15,775 bases of DNA from Actinomycetota bacterium. GTDB lineage: Bacteria > Actinomycetota > Thermoleophilia > Solirubrobacterales > 70-9. Where the stretch lies: assembly GCA_018268695.1 (NCBI GenBank), contig JAFDWD010000621.1:1-15775 (forward strand), read 5' to 3'. A model generated the notes under the pieces. That model saw only the letters and a list, made by a program, of their open reading frames with translations. It had not been told where the DNA came from and did not search any database. Position 1 is the first letter of the stretch; each line of letters opens with the position of its first letter. Positions 15,189-15,775 of this stretch are shown here, one piece after another. Position numbers and translations under genes: made by a program.

Positions 15189-15725
15189 GTGATCGCATCC
15201 GTGCACGTGGCGGCGACCGGGAACCGGCGCGGGCTCCGCGCCTACCTCCGCGGCGCGCCCGAGCCGACCGCCGTCCCCGGCCTCACCTACGCCGAGGTCG
15301 TCCTCACCGCGCCGCTCTCCCCCGCGGTGCTGCCGAAGCCGACGCTCGCCGAGGTCGGCCTGATCGCGAGCTGGGACGACGACGAGCGCCTCGACCGCTT
15401 CCTCGCCGACCCGGCGCTCGCCGGCCCCTTCGCCTCGGGCTGGCACGTGCGGATGCGCCCGGTCCGCGTCTTCGGCGCCTGGCCGAAGATGCCCGGACTG
15501 CCGGAGCGGGCGATCCCGGTCGACGACCAGCCGGTCGTCGTCCTCACCCTCGGCCGTCCCCGCGCCACCAAGCTCCACAGCTTCCTCCCCACCAGCGCCC
15601 GCGCCGAGGCGGCGCTCGCCGGCGCCCCTGGCCTCCTCGCCGCGACCGGCCTGGCCCGCCCCCCGCGCCTCGTCTCGACCTTCTCGGTCTGGGAAACCGC
15701 CGCGGCGATGCGCGCCTACGCCTAG
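15189..15725 (+). CDS. CrtA-like (spheroidene monooxygenase family) protein with a probable premature stop
   Basis: The frame gives 178 aa from a GTG with a strong GGAGGAGG site. It resembles the CrtA-like family: VPGLTYAEVV near the N-terminus, LIASWDDDERLDRFLADPALAGPFASGWHVRMRPVRVFGAW in the middle, then VVVLTLGRPRATKLHSFL, GAPGLLAATGLARPP and FSVWETAAAMRAYA. The best-known member is carotenoid spheroidene monooxygenase; related actinobacterial proteins are uncharacterised, so the substrate is open. Family members normally continue from MRAFAY into an H-rich segment of some 30 residues. Here TAG (15723-15725) replaces the expected Tyr codon. The same frame continues as DAAGAHMAAVRSDRAA to the window edge, resembling the expected tail. 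It may be a pseudogene, a recent nonsense mutation or a base error. It is probably controlled by the divergent TetR. Confidence 0.7.
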   Translation: MIASVHVAATGNRRGLRAYLRGAPEPTAVPGLTYAEVVLTAPLSPAVLPKPTLAEVGLIASWDDDERLDRFLADPALAGPFASGWHVRMRPVRVFGAWPKMPGLPERAIPVDDQPVVVLTLGRPRATKLHSFLPTSARAEAALAGAPGLLAATGLARPPRLVSTFSVWETAAAMRAYA

Positions 15726-15775
15726 GACGCCGCCGGCGCCCATATGGCGGCCGTGCGCAGCGACCGCGCCGCGCC

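Overview
The window is about 70% GC, almost wall-to-wall coding, with a strong preference for G/C third positions. Several genes appear to start without a leader: a TANNNT -10 box sits only 6-9 nt before the start codon. This points to a high-GC actinobacterium. The gene mix (fused two-half ABC exporter behind a MarR gene, Tat-exported beta-carbonic anhydrase, CocE-type secreted hydrolase, SemiSWEET) would fit Thermoleophilia/Solirubrobacterales, but that placement is inference. No stretch longer than 300 bases lacks a gene; the longest gaps are 70-90 bp.

Layout. 1-1725 (+): catalase-peroxidase KatG, cut at the 5' edge. 1759-2019 (+): a SemiSWEET sugar-transporter protomer 33 bp downstream, whose start lies in the loop of a long inverted repeat. 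1991-3276 (-): an AraC-type regulator translationally coupled (ATGA overlap) to a VOC/glyoxalase-like protein; one perfect 20-bp hairpin lies upstream of the regulator and another of 19 bp lies inside it. 3357-5885 (-): an 842-aa exported or lipid-anchored CocE/X-Pro dipeptidyl-peptidase-like serine hydrolase. 5975-6703 (-): a Tat-exported beta-carbonic anhydrase. 6785-7765 (-): an aldo/keto reductase. 7845-8267 (-): a second VOC protein. 8352-9569 (+): an acyl-CoA-dehydrogenase-fold flavin monooxygenase of DszC/SfnB type. 9566-13423 (-): a 1285-aa ABC exporter carrying both half-transporters in one chain, with one consensus and one degenerate ATP site, coupled to MarR at 13420-13887. 13939-14442 (-): a SnoaL/NTF2-like protein. 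14512-15141 (-) and 15189-15725 (+): a divergent TetR / CrtA-like monooxygenase pair sharing a perfect palindrome; the CrtA-like frame is interrupted by a TAG near its C-terminus.

How the genes fit together. The common themes are oxidative and chemical stress (KatG, aldo/keto reductase, two VOC proteins, two monooxygenase-like enzymes, drug-type exporter) and local regulators next to their probable targets (AraC-VOC, MarR-ABC exporter, TetR-CrtA-like). I see no transposase, integrase, phage gene, CRISPR array, tRNA or rRNA, and no clear previously undescribed multi-gene system. The most unusual signals are in the DNA around the genes: the symmetric TetR operator with a -10 box in each arm, the paired MarR operator candidates 42 bp apart, the large hairpins around SemiSWEET and AraC, the nonsense codon in the CrtA-like gene, and the unusual GAA-rich codon use of the secreted hydrolase.
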